Assembly (NCBI GenBank): GCA_002422125.1
Contig: DITF01000345.1
Span: 1-12,608, forward strand
Reading direction: 5' to 3'
DNA: 12,608 bases
From: a bacterium UBP17_UBA6191
Lineage (GTDB): Bacteria > Muiribacteriota > UBA6191
The notes below the pieces were generated by a model. The model did not search any database. It saw only the letters and a list, made by a program, of their open reading frames with translations, and had not been told where the DNA came from. A program made the translations under genes and the position numbers. Positions 6,303-12,608 of this stretch are shown piece after piece (positions within the stretch are counted from its first letter, which is position 1; the number at the start of each line of letters is the position of its first letter).

Positions 6303-7138
6303 TTAAAGGTTTATATACATCGGCTATGGGTATGCTGATTCAAGAGGCAGAACAGAACATCACCACCAATAATTTGGCCAATGTCAACACAACTGGTTAC
6401 AAAAAGGACAGAATTACCTTTGAGGAATTCCCTACCATGTTGGAACTTCGCTTAAACGACACCAAACTGGCTCCAGGGCAAAAATTTTACATGCCCCCTG
6501 AAATTGGAAAGTTAGGTACTGGCGTAATTCTTGATCAAGTAACCACCAATCACGAGGCCGGAAGTTTAAGAGAAACATTTAACCCAACCGATTTAGCCTT
6601 GGATAACAAAGCCTATTTTGCCGTGCAAACACCGGATGGAATTCGCTACACCAAAGATGGGCAGTTCCGGGTTACTCAGGATGGATTTTTAGTTACTCGT
6701 CAAGGCTATCGCGTCTTAGGAACTCAAGAAGAGCCCCAGCATTTGCAATCCATGATTGACCCCGATGGAAATCTGGCCAATAACATTGCTCCCGTGGTCA
6801 TTGAAGATGATATTGCCTTCACCATTGATGAAGATGGACGAGTTTTAAACAACAATGTCGATTCAGGCCAGGCGGTTTTGAAGGTGGCTTTTAGAAACAC
6901 CAACCATCTGGATAAAGAAGGCGGCAATTATTACAAACTTACAGATGGGGCCGCCCTGTATGACGGAAATTCGGTCATGAAACAGGGATTTTTGGAAAAC
7001 TCCAATGTAAATGTGGTTCAGGAGATGGTGAATATGATCCGCCTTTCCAGAGCCTATGAAGCCAATTCAAAAATATTAACCGGAATAGATGAAAGAATCG
7101 GCCAGGCCGCCCGTGAAGTCGGCGCAATCCGTGGCTAA
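6299..7138 (+). CDS. flgF: Flagellar basal-body rod protein FlgF
   Basis: A 279-aa rod subunit, exported by the flagellar type III apparatus and assembled into the axial rod below FlgG. The N-terminal rod motif is present (NITTNNLANVNTTGYKKDR, residues 22-40), and the C-terminal motif is the family coiled-coil end (LENSNVNVVQEMVNMIRLSRAYEAN). The N- and C-terminal helices pair in the rod, and the middle is the FlgF/G/E-type beta domain (FAVQTPDGIRYTKDGQF). Start ATG 6299 has GGAGG with a 6-nt spacer (6288-6292); an earlier in-frame ATG at 6278 lies inside the upstream gene and lacks support. It overlaps the DUF501-like gene by 4 nt. FlgF and FlgG are close paralogues; position before a clear flgG and lower similarity to the FlgG pattern decide the name. 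Confidence 0.88.
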   Translation: MIKGLYTSAMGMLIQEAEQNITTNNLANVNTTGYKKDRITFEEFPTMLELRLNDTKLAPGQKFYMPPEIGKLGTGVILDQVTTNHEAGSLRETFNPTDLALDNKAYFAVQTPDGIRYTKDGQFRVTQDGFLVTRQGYRVLGTQEEPQHLQSMIDPDGNLANNIAPVVIEDDIAFTIDEDGRVLNNNVDSGQAVLKVAFRNTNHLDKEGGNYYKLTDGAALYDGNSVMKQGFLENSNVNVVQEMVNMIRLSRAYEANSKILTGIDERIGQAAREVGAIRG

Positions 7139-7167
7139 CATATTATTTAATTAAGGAGAACCAACTT

Positions 7168-7959
7168 ATGATGCGCTCACTTTACATTTCAGCTACAGGC
7201 ATGCAGGCCCAGGACAAACACATATCCACCATCACGCAGAACCTTGCCAATGTGAACACCAATGGCTACAAAAAACGCGTAGCCAACTTTGAAGACCTTT
7301 TGTATCAAAACATCCGCGAACCGGGAACCGAGCTTCAGGATGGCATTGTGACCCCAACTGGAATCCAGATGGGTAACGGGGTAAGAGTCACTGGCATTTC
7401 CAAGGTTTTCACTCAAGGAAACGGTTTTCAGATCACTGATAACCCCTTCGATTTAGCCATTGAAGGCGAAGGTTTTTTTCAGGTTCAGCTTCCTGGTGGC
7501 GGCATTGGATACACTAGAGATGGGTCCTTTCGTCCTGATGCCAACGGCCAGATTGTGAATGCCTCTGGCTTAATTCTTGATCCACCAATTGTAATTCCAC
7601 CAGACGCCAAAAATGTAACCATTGGTACTAACGGTGTGGTTTCTGTGACTCAGGGTGGAGAGCAGCAAGCCGCTCAGATTGGACAAATCCAGTTGGCTCG
7701 TTTTGTAAACCCCGGTGGTCTTAACAATCAGGGTCGCAACATCTTCACCGAAACCATTGCCTCCGGCGCACCACTTCTGGGCTTTCCCGGACAGGCTGAG
7801 TATGGAACTATCGCTCAAGGCACTCTGGAAAACTCCAATGTGGCCATCGTAGATGAAATGGTAAACCTAATCATCGCTCAAAGAGCTTATGAATCCAATT
7901 CCAAAGGCATTACCACCGCAGATACCATGCTGCAAACCGCCGTTGGACTAAAGCGATAA
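7168..7959 (+). CDS. flgG: Flagellar distal rod protein FlgG
   Basis: A 263-aa distal-rod subunit, the standard FlgG length (260-262). Near-diagnostic parts are MRSLYISATGMQAQ at the start, NLANVNTNGYKK (27-38), and the C-terminal GTLENSNVAIVDEMVNLIIAQRAYESNSKGI. The beta domain has DLAIEGEGFFQVQLPGG. FlgG sits inside the P and L rings and joins the rod to the hook. AAGGAG (7153-7158) lies 9 nt before ATG 7168; a second ATG directly after it fits less well. The gap to flgF is 29 nt without a terminator. The usual followers flgA, flgH and flgI are absent, and a hairpin and a convergent gene come next. Confidence 0.95.
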   Translation: MMRSLYISATGMQAQDKHISTITQNLANVNTNGYKKRVANFEDLLYQNIREPGTELQDGIVTPTGIQMGNGVRVTGISKVFTQGNGFQITDNPFDLAIEGEGFFQVQLPGGGIGYTRDGSFRPDANGQIVNASGLILDPPIVIPPDAKNVTIGTNGVVSVTQGGEQQAAQIGQIQLARFVNPGGLNNQGRNIFTETIASGAPLLGFPGQAEYGTIAQGTLENSNVAIVDEMVNLIIAQRAYESNSKGITTADTMLQTAVGLKR

Positions 7960-7968
7960 TTTGATTTC

Positions 7969-8002
7969 CTCATCAGCCCGGTGATTTCATCGGGCTGATG
8001 AG
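7969..8002. terminator. Hairpin between convergent flgG and lipoprotein gene
   Basis: CTCATCAGCCCG (7969-7980) and CGGGCTGATGAG (7991-8002) form a perfect 12-bp stem that can extend three more pairs (one G-U) to a 4-nt loop. It begins 9 nt after the flgG stop and ends 26 nt before the lipoprotein stop. Neither side has a U-tract, so it is not a classical intrinsic terminator. It may act with Rho or as a 3'-end stabiliser for both transcripts. Confidence 0.65.
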
Positions 8003-8028
8003 ACATTCATTGCTCTAAAGCGACCCCT

Positions 8029-9231
8029 CTACTGCTTCGCCTCACGAATCCCTATAAAGAGGGAGACCCGCCCATCCTCAGATCCATCGTGATCGACCCC
8101 AAACAAATAATTCTGATTCTGGGTCATAAAAAACCTGAGTCGATGTCTTTGTTCGTTGATAGCCTGAATCTGCTCAAACTGCATAAGGTGGCCAAAAGTG
8201 TCCACTTTGGAGAACTGATAATTATTATTGACCGTGTCCAACACACTTTGAAAAACAGAAGTGTTATTGGCAAAATTAATTGTGCCCACCCTCACCACAT
8301 CTACATTAGGTAGTGTGCTAGCAGTAGTGCCTGTAACTGCCGTTGAACTTGCCATAGCTGTCCACTGGAATACATGGAATAAGCCACGATTAACCGGCAG
8401 GGTTTCACTTGGCTTGACTATAAAAGTCAGGGCATTGCCTAGACCTGCCGCCGTGCTACGGCCTGTCATATTGATGCTGAAATTTTCAGTATGAAACCAG
8501 GGCCAATCTGAATTTAAGAGACGAAAATTACCACTGACAATACTAAATTGTTCATCAACAAAGGCCTGGGCACTGGTTTGAAACGCCACCCCTGAGGTAG
8601 ACACAAACCCTCTTCCTACCGCCGTACCTGTGGTTTGGCCCGAGGCATTTGAGAAAGTAAATTCACCTACCTGCACTTCCCCATTAAGACTTAGAGAAAC
8701 CATACCAAATGGCCCTGTAAGAAGTGGCATATGCTCAATACCAAGACTGGCCTGATTGTATCCCCTCTTAATATGCACACCAAAAACTTCCTCGGCCGTA
8801 GAGTTCACTCCAGGAAAAGCATAGGCGGCTACAAGACCATCTACAGCAGTGGCAACCTGAACCCCAGAAATTGTGTTTGCAGAACTACTGGCATTTGCCG
8901 TACCAATCGACTTTCCATCCACAAATGAATAAGCCGACAAATTCAATTCACTACCACTGAAAAAATTCTCGGAACCTGAATTAAAATCTGCTTCGGTGTA
9001 AACAACATCATTGCCAAATACTTGATTGGCTACGGTGTTGGTTTGACTGTAACGAACACTCAAAGCGTTATAAGTCCCGATCAATGTACCATTGGTAACT
9101 ACCGAGGTTGCCGGCACTGCTGCTGCCGGAATTGGGGCTGGTACACTTGAGCCGCTGGATGTTCCACCGCCGCCTCCACCGCCACAGCCTGACAACAAAA
9201 CTGATATTAAAATGCAAGTAATTCTGAACAT
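8029..9231 (-). CDS. Exported lipoprotein of unknown function, beta-rich
   Basis: I do not recognise this 400-aa protein. ATG 9231 is chosen because it has AAGGA 7 nt upstream and gives a clean lipoprotein signal: MFRITCILISVLLSGC with lipobox L13-S14-G15-C16. The longer TTG-initiated frame to 9291 has no ribosome site. After the lipid cysteine come seven glycines in mixed codons, then a Ser/Pro/Ala linker to about residue 45, a typical flexible tether. Residue 3 after the cysteine is Gly, not Asp. The rest is Ser/Thr/Asn/Val-rich and looks beta-stranded, with aromatic-rich patches (DWPWFHTENF, near 255) and no further cysteine. Many outer-membrane or surface proteins look like this; substrate-binding or adhesive roles are guesses. 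It is convergent with flgG and divergent from the methyltransferase gene, so it is probably transcribed alone. Confidence 0.85.
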   Translation of the reverse strand: MFRITCILISVLLSGCGGGGGGGTSSGSSVPAPIPAAAVPATSVVTNGTLIGTYNALSVRYSQTNTVANQVFGNDVVYTEADFNSGSENFFSGSELNLSAYSFVDGKSIGTANASSSANTISGVQVATAVDGLVAAYAFPGVNSTAEEVFGVHIKRGYNQASLGIEHMPLLTGPFGMVSLSLNGEVQVGEFTFSNASGQTTGTAVGRGFVSTSGVAFQTSAQAFVDEQFSIVSGNFRLLNSDWPWFHTENFSINMTGRSTAAGLGNALTFIVKPSETLPVNRGLFHVFQWTAMASSTAVTGTTASTLPNVDVVRVGTINFANNTSVFQSVLDTVNNNYQFSKVDTFGHLMQFEQIQAINEQRHRLRFFMTQNQNYLFGVDHDGSEDGRVSLFIGIREAKQ

Positions 9232-9245
9232 GAACTTATCCTTCG

Positions 9246-9254
9246 TGATATAAC
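9246..9254 (+). promoter_or_regulatory. Possible extended -10 promoter for the rRNA methyltransferase
   Basis: TGATATAAC (9246-9254) matches the extended -10 pattern TGnTATAAT except for the last base. No convincing -35 is placed 17 bp upstream. A start near 9261 would give a 30-nt leader. It lies within the transcribed leader of the divergent lipoprotein gene, so the two would overlap. Confidence 0.35.
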
Positions 9255-9262
9255 CTTGGGGC

Positions 9263-9291
9263 ATCATAAACATAGAATCGGGCAATTTCAA
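9263..9291 (-). promoter_or_regulatory. Sigma70-type promoter for the lipoprotein gene
   Basis: On the minus strand TTGAAA (9291-9286) is followed after 17 nt by TATGAT (9268-9263). Both boxes match the consensus at 5 of 6 positions, the best pair in the window. Transcription would start near 9256, about 25 nt before the lipoprotein ATG. The -35 box overlaps the start codon of the divergent methyltransferase gene. Confidence 0.75.
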
Positions 9292-10538
9292 TGCGAATCA
9301 AAGATCTTAATGGTTTTGCTCAGGGTGTGGGCAGATTTGAAGAGGGTGAACATCAGGGCATGGTGGGCTTTGTGCCGCACACTCTCCCCGGGGATGTTAT
9401 TAAGCCCCAGGCCGTAGAATTCCAAAAAAGAATCGGACTGGTGAAAAATTTTGCCCTCATAACCCCATCAACCCTTAGGGGGCAGGCCCATTGTCAACAT
9501 TGCGGACTATGCCCTGGCTGTAGCCTACACTCCATGCGCACTGAGGAATACAAATCTCTTAAAGAAACGGTTTTGAAAAACCTCTTACGCGGCCCCTTAA
9601 AAGAAGAAAATGTACCCTTGGTCTGTTTAAATCAAAGCGGATTTCGTAACAAGCTTATATTGCACTGGAATCAAAAAAAGAATTCTCTGGCCTATGCGGA
9701 TGATGAATTGTTATCCGACATTTTGCAATGCCCTGTGGCCGAACCAGCCATTGAGGAAATGATAAGGCAAATTCCCCAAGCATTCACAGGTATTCCGGGA
9801 ATCCATAAAATCTACTTAAAAAGTCTTCCCCAAAATCAGACGGTCTTGGGAATAATCTGTAAACAGAAACCTTCTGTTTCTGAACTCCAAAATCAACTCG
9901 GGAACCTCTTTGAAAATATCTTTTGGCAATGGGACTGTAACCCCTTCACCATAAAAAACTATCAATGGGTGCAAAAGCAGAGTGAACCACTATTTGAGCA
10001 GGTTCACAATCATCGACTGCACTGGCTGCCAGAAGCTTTTTTTCAAACCAACCGCTTCATTTTACATGAGATTGTTCAAACCTTAAGAGAATGGATCCCC
10101 AAGCAAGTTGTAGTATGGGATTTGTATTGCGGGATCGGTACGCTTTTATTCGCAGTCCGTGATCTGGTTTCATCGGGATACGGAATTGAATTCAGCTCAA
10201 TTGCAATTTCCTGTGCCCAAAAAAGTGCCCAAGACCTGCCAAACCTGAGTTTTGAATGCCTGGATTTAAGTAAAGATATTCACAAAATCCCCAAAGATTG
10301 GAAATCGCCAGAGGTGATTCTGTTAAACCCACCCCGTCAGGGCATTAGCCAAGAGCTCATGAAACACATCCTTAAAATGAATTGCCCAGAGATAATCTAT
10401 ATGTCCTGCAACCCAATCACTCTGGAAAGAGATTTAACGGTACTTATCAAATCAGGATACTGCCTTAAGAAGACCCTGGCTTTTGACATGTTCCCCAACA
10501 CGGCCCACTTTGAAATTCTGGTCCAGCTCAAGAAATGA
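9291..10538 (+). CDS. 23S rRNA (uracil-C5)-methyltransferase, RlmC/RlmD family
   Basis: An AdoMet-dependent methyltransferase (415 aa) that makes 5-methyluridine in RNA. Residues 1-50 resemble a TRAM RNA-binding domain (GVGR, then GFVPHTLPGD). C68, C74, C77 and C147 fit the family 4Fe-4S ligands (Cx5CxxC plus a later QCP); C71 is extra. GFRNK (117-121), FFQTN (250-254), DLYCGIG (277-283) and GIE (298-300) form the cofactor site. C373 in MSCNP is the catalytic nucleophile and E408 in the NTAHFE motif the base. NPPRQG (346-351) and GFRNK are closer to E. coli RlmC, which targets U747, than to the DPPR/DPAR form. E. coli RlmC, however, lacks the N-terminal TRAM domain that RlmD has, so the target is not settled. 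There is no clear ribosome site at ATG 9291, but the TRAM pattern begins there. The 3' end overlaps the convergent receptor gene by 87 nt. Confidence 0.9.
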   Translation: MRIKDLNGFAQGVGRFEEGEHQGMVGFVPHTLPGDVIKPQAVEFQKRIGLVKNFALITPSTLRGQAHCQHCGLCPGCSLHSMRTEEYKSLKETVLKNLLRGPLKEENVPLVCLNQSGFRNKLILHWNQKKNSLAYADDELLSDILQCPVAEPAIEEMIRQIPQAFTGIPGIHKIYLKSLPQNQTVLGIICKQKPSVSELQNQLGNLFENIFWQWDCNPFTIKNYQWVQKQSEPLFEQVHNHRLHWLPEAFFQTNRFILHEIVQTLREWIPKQVVVWDLYCGIGTLLFAVRDLVSSGYGIEFSSIAISCAQKSAQDLPNLSFECLDLSKDIHKIPKDWKSPEVILLNPPRQGISQELMKHILKMNCPEIIYMSCNPITLERDLTVLIKSGYCLKKTLAFDMFPNTAHFEILVQLKK

Positions 10539-11852
10539 CTTTGAACCAGTACCCCCCATATTTTGCATAATGTTTAAAATCTCCATCTGCTGCTCACGAT
10601 CCTGACGAAAGTTCTCATCCATTCGCATCACGGCCTGCTGTAACAAGCGAAATTCTTTATCATTAAATCCGCTGTGAGCTGTCTTAAACATAAGTGCTTC
10701 CTGAGAATCATGGCCGTGGTTAAAGGCCAAAAATGCCGTTTGTTTCAGCTTAATCCATTGGGCCCGTTTTTCTGTAGTCTCGGCCTGGGATTTTACGGTA
10801 CGAATTCCGTTCATGGTGACCTGCACAGCTCTTTGAGTATGAGTGGATGCTTCCAAAACCTCAGACATAACCTCTTGAATGTTGTCAATTTCAGAAAGCA
10901 TAATTTTTGCGCTGCCTTCTACAAGTTCACCTTGTTTAGCCAGTCGATTCAAATTCTGCATAGTCTTTTCACTCAGTCTATGGACCTCATCCGATAATTC
11001 GCGAATCGCATTGGCAACTACGGCAAAACTACGACCATGTTTTCCGGCCCGAGCTGCTTCAATATGCGCATTTAAGGCTAAGAGATTTGTCTGTTCAGCG
11101 ATACTTTGAATTCCTTTGGCATGAGACAAAATTTCCGAGGATAGTTCCTGAAGCTCAGATATGGCCTTATTGGATGCCGCCCCCTGCTCCTGGACTTCAT
11201 GAATCCGTACTTTTGAAAATTCCACTTTTTCACGATTTGAGGACACAACCGCACCCATCTTCTCAGTCTCATGCACAATTTCCTGCACACACTGCAAAAT
11301 TGCCTGTGAATCTGAAACTGTATCTTCCAGATCTCCCTGCATGGCTTCAGAGTTCATCCCAGCCAAGGCTGTCAAAAATTCATTTCTGAGCATAAATTCA
11401 TTGCTGGTTGCCATAGAGTTTAAGGACTGGTTCAAATGCTCAAGACCATCCTTGAAATTTCCATGCATTCCCTGCGTAATACAAAAGCGATAGTATTTTC
11501 TTTGACTACAGGCTTCAAAGGCGGCCCTGCTCTCACGAAAGAATGTCTCCATCTGATCAAGGGCACGATTAAAGTTATCTGAGACCCGACTTAATTCTGA
11601 GTTGGGGCGAATTCTGGTAATTCTGCCACTGCAATCCCCGTCTCCGACCTTAGCGCACAGATCATCCAGAACATGAATTTCATGGCATAAATTCAGGATT
11701 CGACTGTACAAAACGCCTGCAACCAATAACCCAGCCACAGCTAACACGACTTTTAGGGCCAATACATTGGTAAGGGCCAAGCCCAAAACCAGAACCGCCA
11801 GAACAAGCACAAGAATTTTATTGATTCTGCAACCTAAGCACAAATTCGTCAT
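10452..11852 (-). CDS. CetA-like methyl-accepting chemoreceptor, membrane-anchored
   Basis: A 466-aa chemoreceptor without a periplasmic sensor domain. Residues 12-50 are one long hydrophobic hairpin (two membrane passes with only a few residues between), followed by a HAMP-like linker (about 51-105) and a segment, FFRESRAAFEACSQRKYYR, common in PAS-partnered receptors. The signalling hairpin tip is clear: IAEQTNLLALNAHIEAARAG (251-270), then GRSFAVVANAIREL; it contacts CheA and CheW. The coiled-coil arms run roughly 160-365. The upstream overlapping gene encodes an Aer-type PAS protein, so the layout equals CetA of the Campylobacter CetA/CetB energy-taxis pair. ATG 11852 lies 35 nt inside that gene; a weak GGA/AGG stretch precedes it, so coupling is likely. 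The last 29 residues are antisense to the methyltransferase gene and may not be original (a G6 run precedes them). The name is by analogy. Confidence 0.85.
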   Translation of the reverse strand: MTNLCLGCRINKILVLVLAVLVLGLALTNVLALKVVLAVAGLLVAGVLYSRILNLCHEIHVLDDLCAKVGDGDCSGRITRIRPNSELSRVSDNFNRALDQMETFFRESRAAFEACSQRKYYRFCITQGMHGNFKDGLEHLNQSLNSMATSNEFMLRNEFLTALAGMNSEAMQGDLEDTVSDSQAILQCVQEIVHETEKMGAVVSSNREKVEFSKVRIHEVQEQGAASNKAISELQELSSEILSHAKGIQSIAEQTNLLALNAHIEAARAGKHGRSFAVVANAIRELSDEVHRLSEKTMQNLNRLAKQGELVEGSAKIMLSEIDNIQEVMSEVLEASTHTQRAVQVTMNGIRTVKSQAETTEKRAQWIKLKQTAFLAFNHGHDSQEALMFKTAHSGFNDKEFRLLQQAVMRMDENFRQDREQQMEILNIMQNMGGTGSKSFLELDQNFKVGRVGEHVKSQGLLKAVS

Positions 11853-12363
11853 ATTCCATACCTGCCTCAGATAAAGTTCTGTCCAGTAGTTCGGAGCCTA
11901 ACTGCATGCCACGACTTCGACCATGTTCTTTCTCAAGCTTGAGAAGTTGCGAGTAAATGGGAACAACAGCCGACACGGCTCCATCTTTGGGCTTTCTACG
12001 AACAGAATAGTACCCAGACAACCTGCCATCCAACGAATAGGAAGGTGTCACATGGGCAAACACCCAGTAAAACGAACCATCTTTACTCAGATTCTTCACA
12101 AATGCAAATATTTCACGGCCCTGTTTGATGGTATCCCACAGAAGCTTAAACACCAAAGCCGGCATATCCGGGTGGCGCAGAATATTATGAGGCGCACCTA
12201 AAAGCTCTGATTCTGAATAACCTGAATACTCAATAAAAATCTGATTTCCGTAAGTAATGATTCCTTTGGGGTCTGTCTTACTGACAATAAAATCTGATTC
12301 TCTTAAAATTTTTTCCTGATTATTTGGTTCTGGTCTAATCATAGTATTTAGAATACCATACAT
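11818..12363 (-). CDS. CetB/Aer-like PAS energy-sensing protein
   Basis: A soluble PAS protein (181 aa from the chosen start) expected to bind FAD and report redox or electron-transport state to the receptor encoded next. In this numbering the PAS domain is about 22-125: DFIVSKTDPKG, GYSESELLG, HNILRHPDMP (59-68), LLWDTIKQG, KNLSKDGSFYWVFAHVTP and GYYSVRRKP. The RHPD part and the following Trp match residues that bind FAD in E. coli Aer. Aer joins PAS, membrane hairpin and signalling domain in one chain; here the PAS stands alone, as in Campylobacter CetB. The C-terminal helix (134-181) may dock on the receptor HAMP. The start is uncertain: ATG 12363 has AGGCGGG about 8 nt upstream, ATG 12342 has none, and the TTG (12417) and ATG (12408) starts are longer than needed. 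The stop lies 35 nt inside the receptor gene. Confidence 0.85.
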   Translation of the reverse strand: MYGILNTMIRPEPNNQEKILRESDFIVSKTDPKGIITYGNQIFIEYSGYSESELLGAPHNILRHPDMPALVFKLLWDTIKQGREIFAFVKNLSKDGSFYWVFAHVTPSYSLDGRLSGYYSVRRKPKDGAVSAVVPIYSQLLKLEKEHGRSRGMQLGSELLDRTLSEAGMEYDEFVLRLQNQ

Positions 12364-12454
12364 GACTTGGGCCCGCCTAAAAGAATTGAAACCTCTTATT
12401 CCGCCCATAATTTTCAAGTTGGCAAAGTTAAAATATCCAACGGGCTGTAGGGTT

Positions 12455-12608
12455 ATGATTTTGACCCGAATCTGTCACGGCGTTTGCTCATTACATAAAT
12501 ACCCATCTGTCACGGATGCGGTTACAGAAAAACAAGTAAGCAAGCCAAAGGTAGCAACAAATCAATCTGTCACAGCTCATAACAGAGAAGACATTCCTCA
12601 ACCTATCT
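12455..12608 (+). CDS. Possible start of an unknown gene, cut by window edge
   Basis: An open frame from ATG 12455 runs to the edge (51 codons) with no stop. The residues after about 15 are Thr/Val/Gln/Lys/Pro-rich (AVTEKQVSKPKVAT) and resemble a linker. An AGGG lies only 2 nt before the ATG, too close for a good ribosome site. A run this short is not statistically strong, and the frame contains the direct repeats described separately. It is listed because it is the only plausible coding signal at this edge and would be divergent from the PAS gene. Confidence 0.3.
   Translation, partial: MILTRICHGVCSLHKYPSVTDAVTEKQVSKPKVATNQSVTAHNREDIPQPI
12470..12575 (+). repeat. Three direct 11-bp repeats ATCTGTCAC(G/A)G
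   Basis: Copies at 12470-12480 (ATCTGTCACGG), 12505-12515 (ATCTGTCACGG) and 12565-12575 (ATCTGTCACAG). Start-to-start distances are 35 and 60 bp. A degenerate inverted copy, CGGTTACAGA (12519-12528), lies between the second and third. The copies fall in different reading frames, so they are DNA repeats and not a repeated peptide. They could be binding sites for a regulator of the PAS/receptor operon or of the gene to the right. Confidence 0.65.

Noticed and set aside
9232..9291. Longer TTG-initiated lipoprotein (420 aa)
   Set aside because: It would put 20 polar residues before the signal sequence, begins inside the promoter -35 box, and has no ribosome site.
10674..10997. 107-codon plus-strand frame opposite the chemoreceptor
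   Set aside because: Antisense to the signalling coiled coil; its composition is what antisense of such helices gives, and no family features are seen.
12364..12417. TTG 12417 or ATG 12408 as the PAS protein start
   Set aside because: No ribosome site for either, and the extra residues before the PAS domain are not needed; kept only as an alternative.
12488..12608. Hydrophobic minus-strand frame entering from the right edge
   Set aside because: About 40 codons, Cys/Trp-rich and opposite the plus-strand frame and repeats; no supporting start or motif is visible, so it is probably a shadow.

Overview
The window reads as chromosomal core DNA of a flagellated, chemotactic Gram-negative bacterium of moderate GC (roughly mid-40s percent by eye). 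The Gram-negative call rests on an exported AMIN/Amidase_3/LysM cell-wall hydrolase, a lipobox lipoprotein with a poly-Gly tether, and flagellar distal-rod genes. The style recalls Bdellovibrionota/Oligoflexia or another delta-proteobacterial lineage, but that is an impression and was not tested. There is no CRISPR array, transposon, prophage or rRNA/tRNA gene that I can see.

Layout. 1-2100 (minus strand): an exported, disordered LysM protein cut by the window edge, lying 13 nt downstream of an N-acetylmuramoyl-L-alanine amidase. The 2101-2232 gap holds two back-to-back sigma70-type promoters, one for the amidase and one for rpmB (bL28, + strand, GTG start). A long imperfect hairpin (2496-2562) separates rpmB from the convergent thiamine-transporter gene thiT. 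2636-5639 (minus) is rpsO-pnp-thiT in transcription order. rpsO and pnp are only 9 nt apart. A strong intrinsic terminator ends pnp, and its U-tract runs straight into the thiT start codon. The thiT 3' end looks frameshifted.

5763-7959 (plus): a DUF501-like gene overlaps flgF by 4 nt and is followed by flgG, so an uncharacterised protein sits at the head of a flagellar distal-rod operon. A 12-bp hairpin separates flgG from a convergent, unrecognised exported lipoprotein (8029-9231, minus). Divergent from the lipoprotein is a 23S rRNA uracil-C5 methyltransferase gene (9291-10538). Its 3' end overlaps by 87 nt the convergent gene for a membrane chemoreceptor without a periplasmic domain (10452-11852). 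That receptor gene overlaps by 35 nt the upstream gene for an Aer-type PAS protein. Together they look like a two-protein energy-taxis receptor of the CetA/CetB kind known from Campylobacter.

The right end (12421-12608) carries three direct copies of an 11-bp motif plus one degenerate inverted copy, and a possible gene start running off the window.

Functional themes are translation and RNA turnover (bL28, uS15, PNPase, rRNA methylation), cell-wall remodelling, and motility (rod proteins, energy taxis). No obviously new multi-gene system is present. The points most worth checking are the thiT start inside a terminator, the apparent thiT frameshift, the DUF501-flagellar coupling, the split receptor, the right-end repeats and the unknown lipoprotein.
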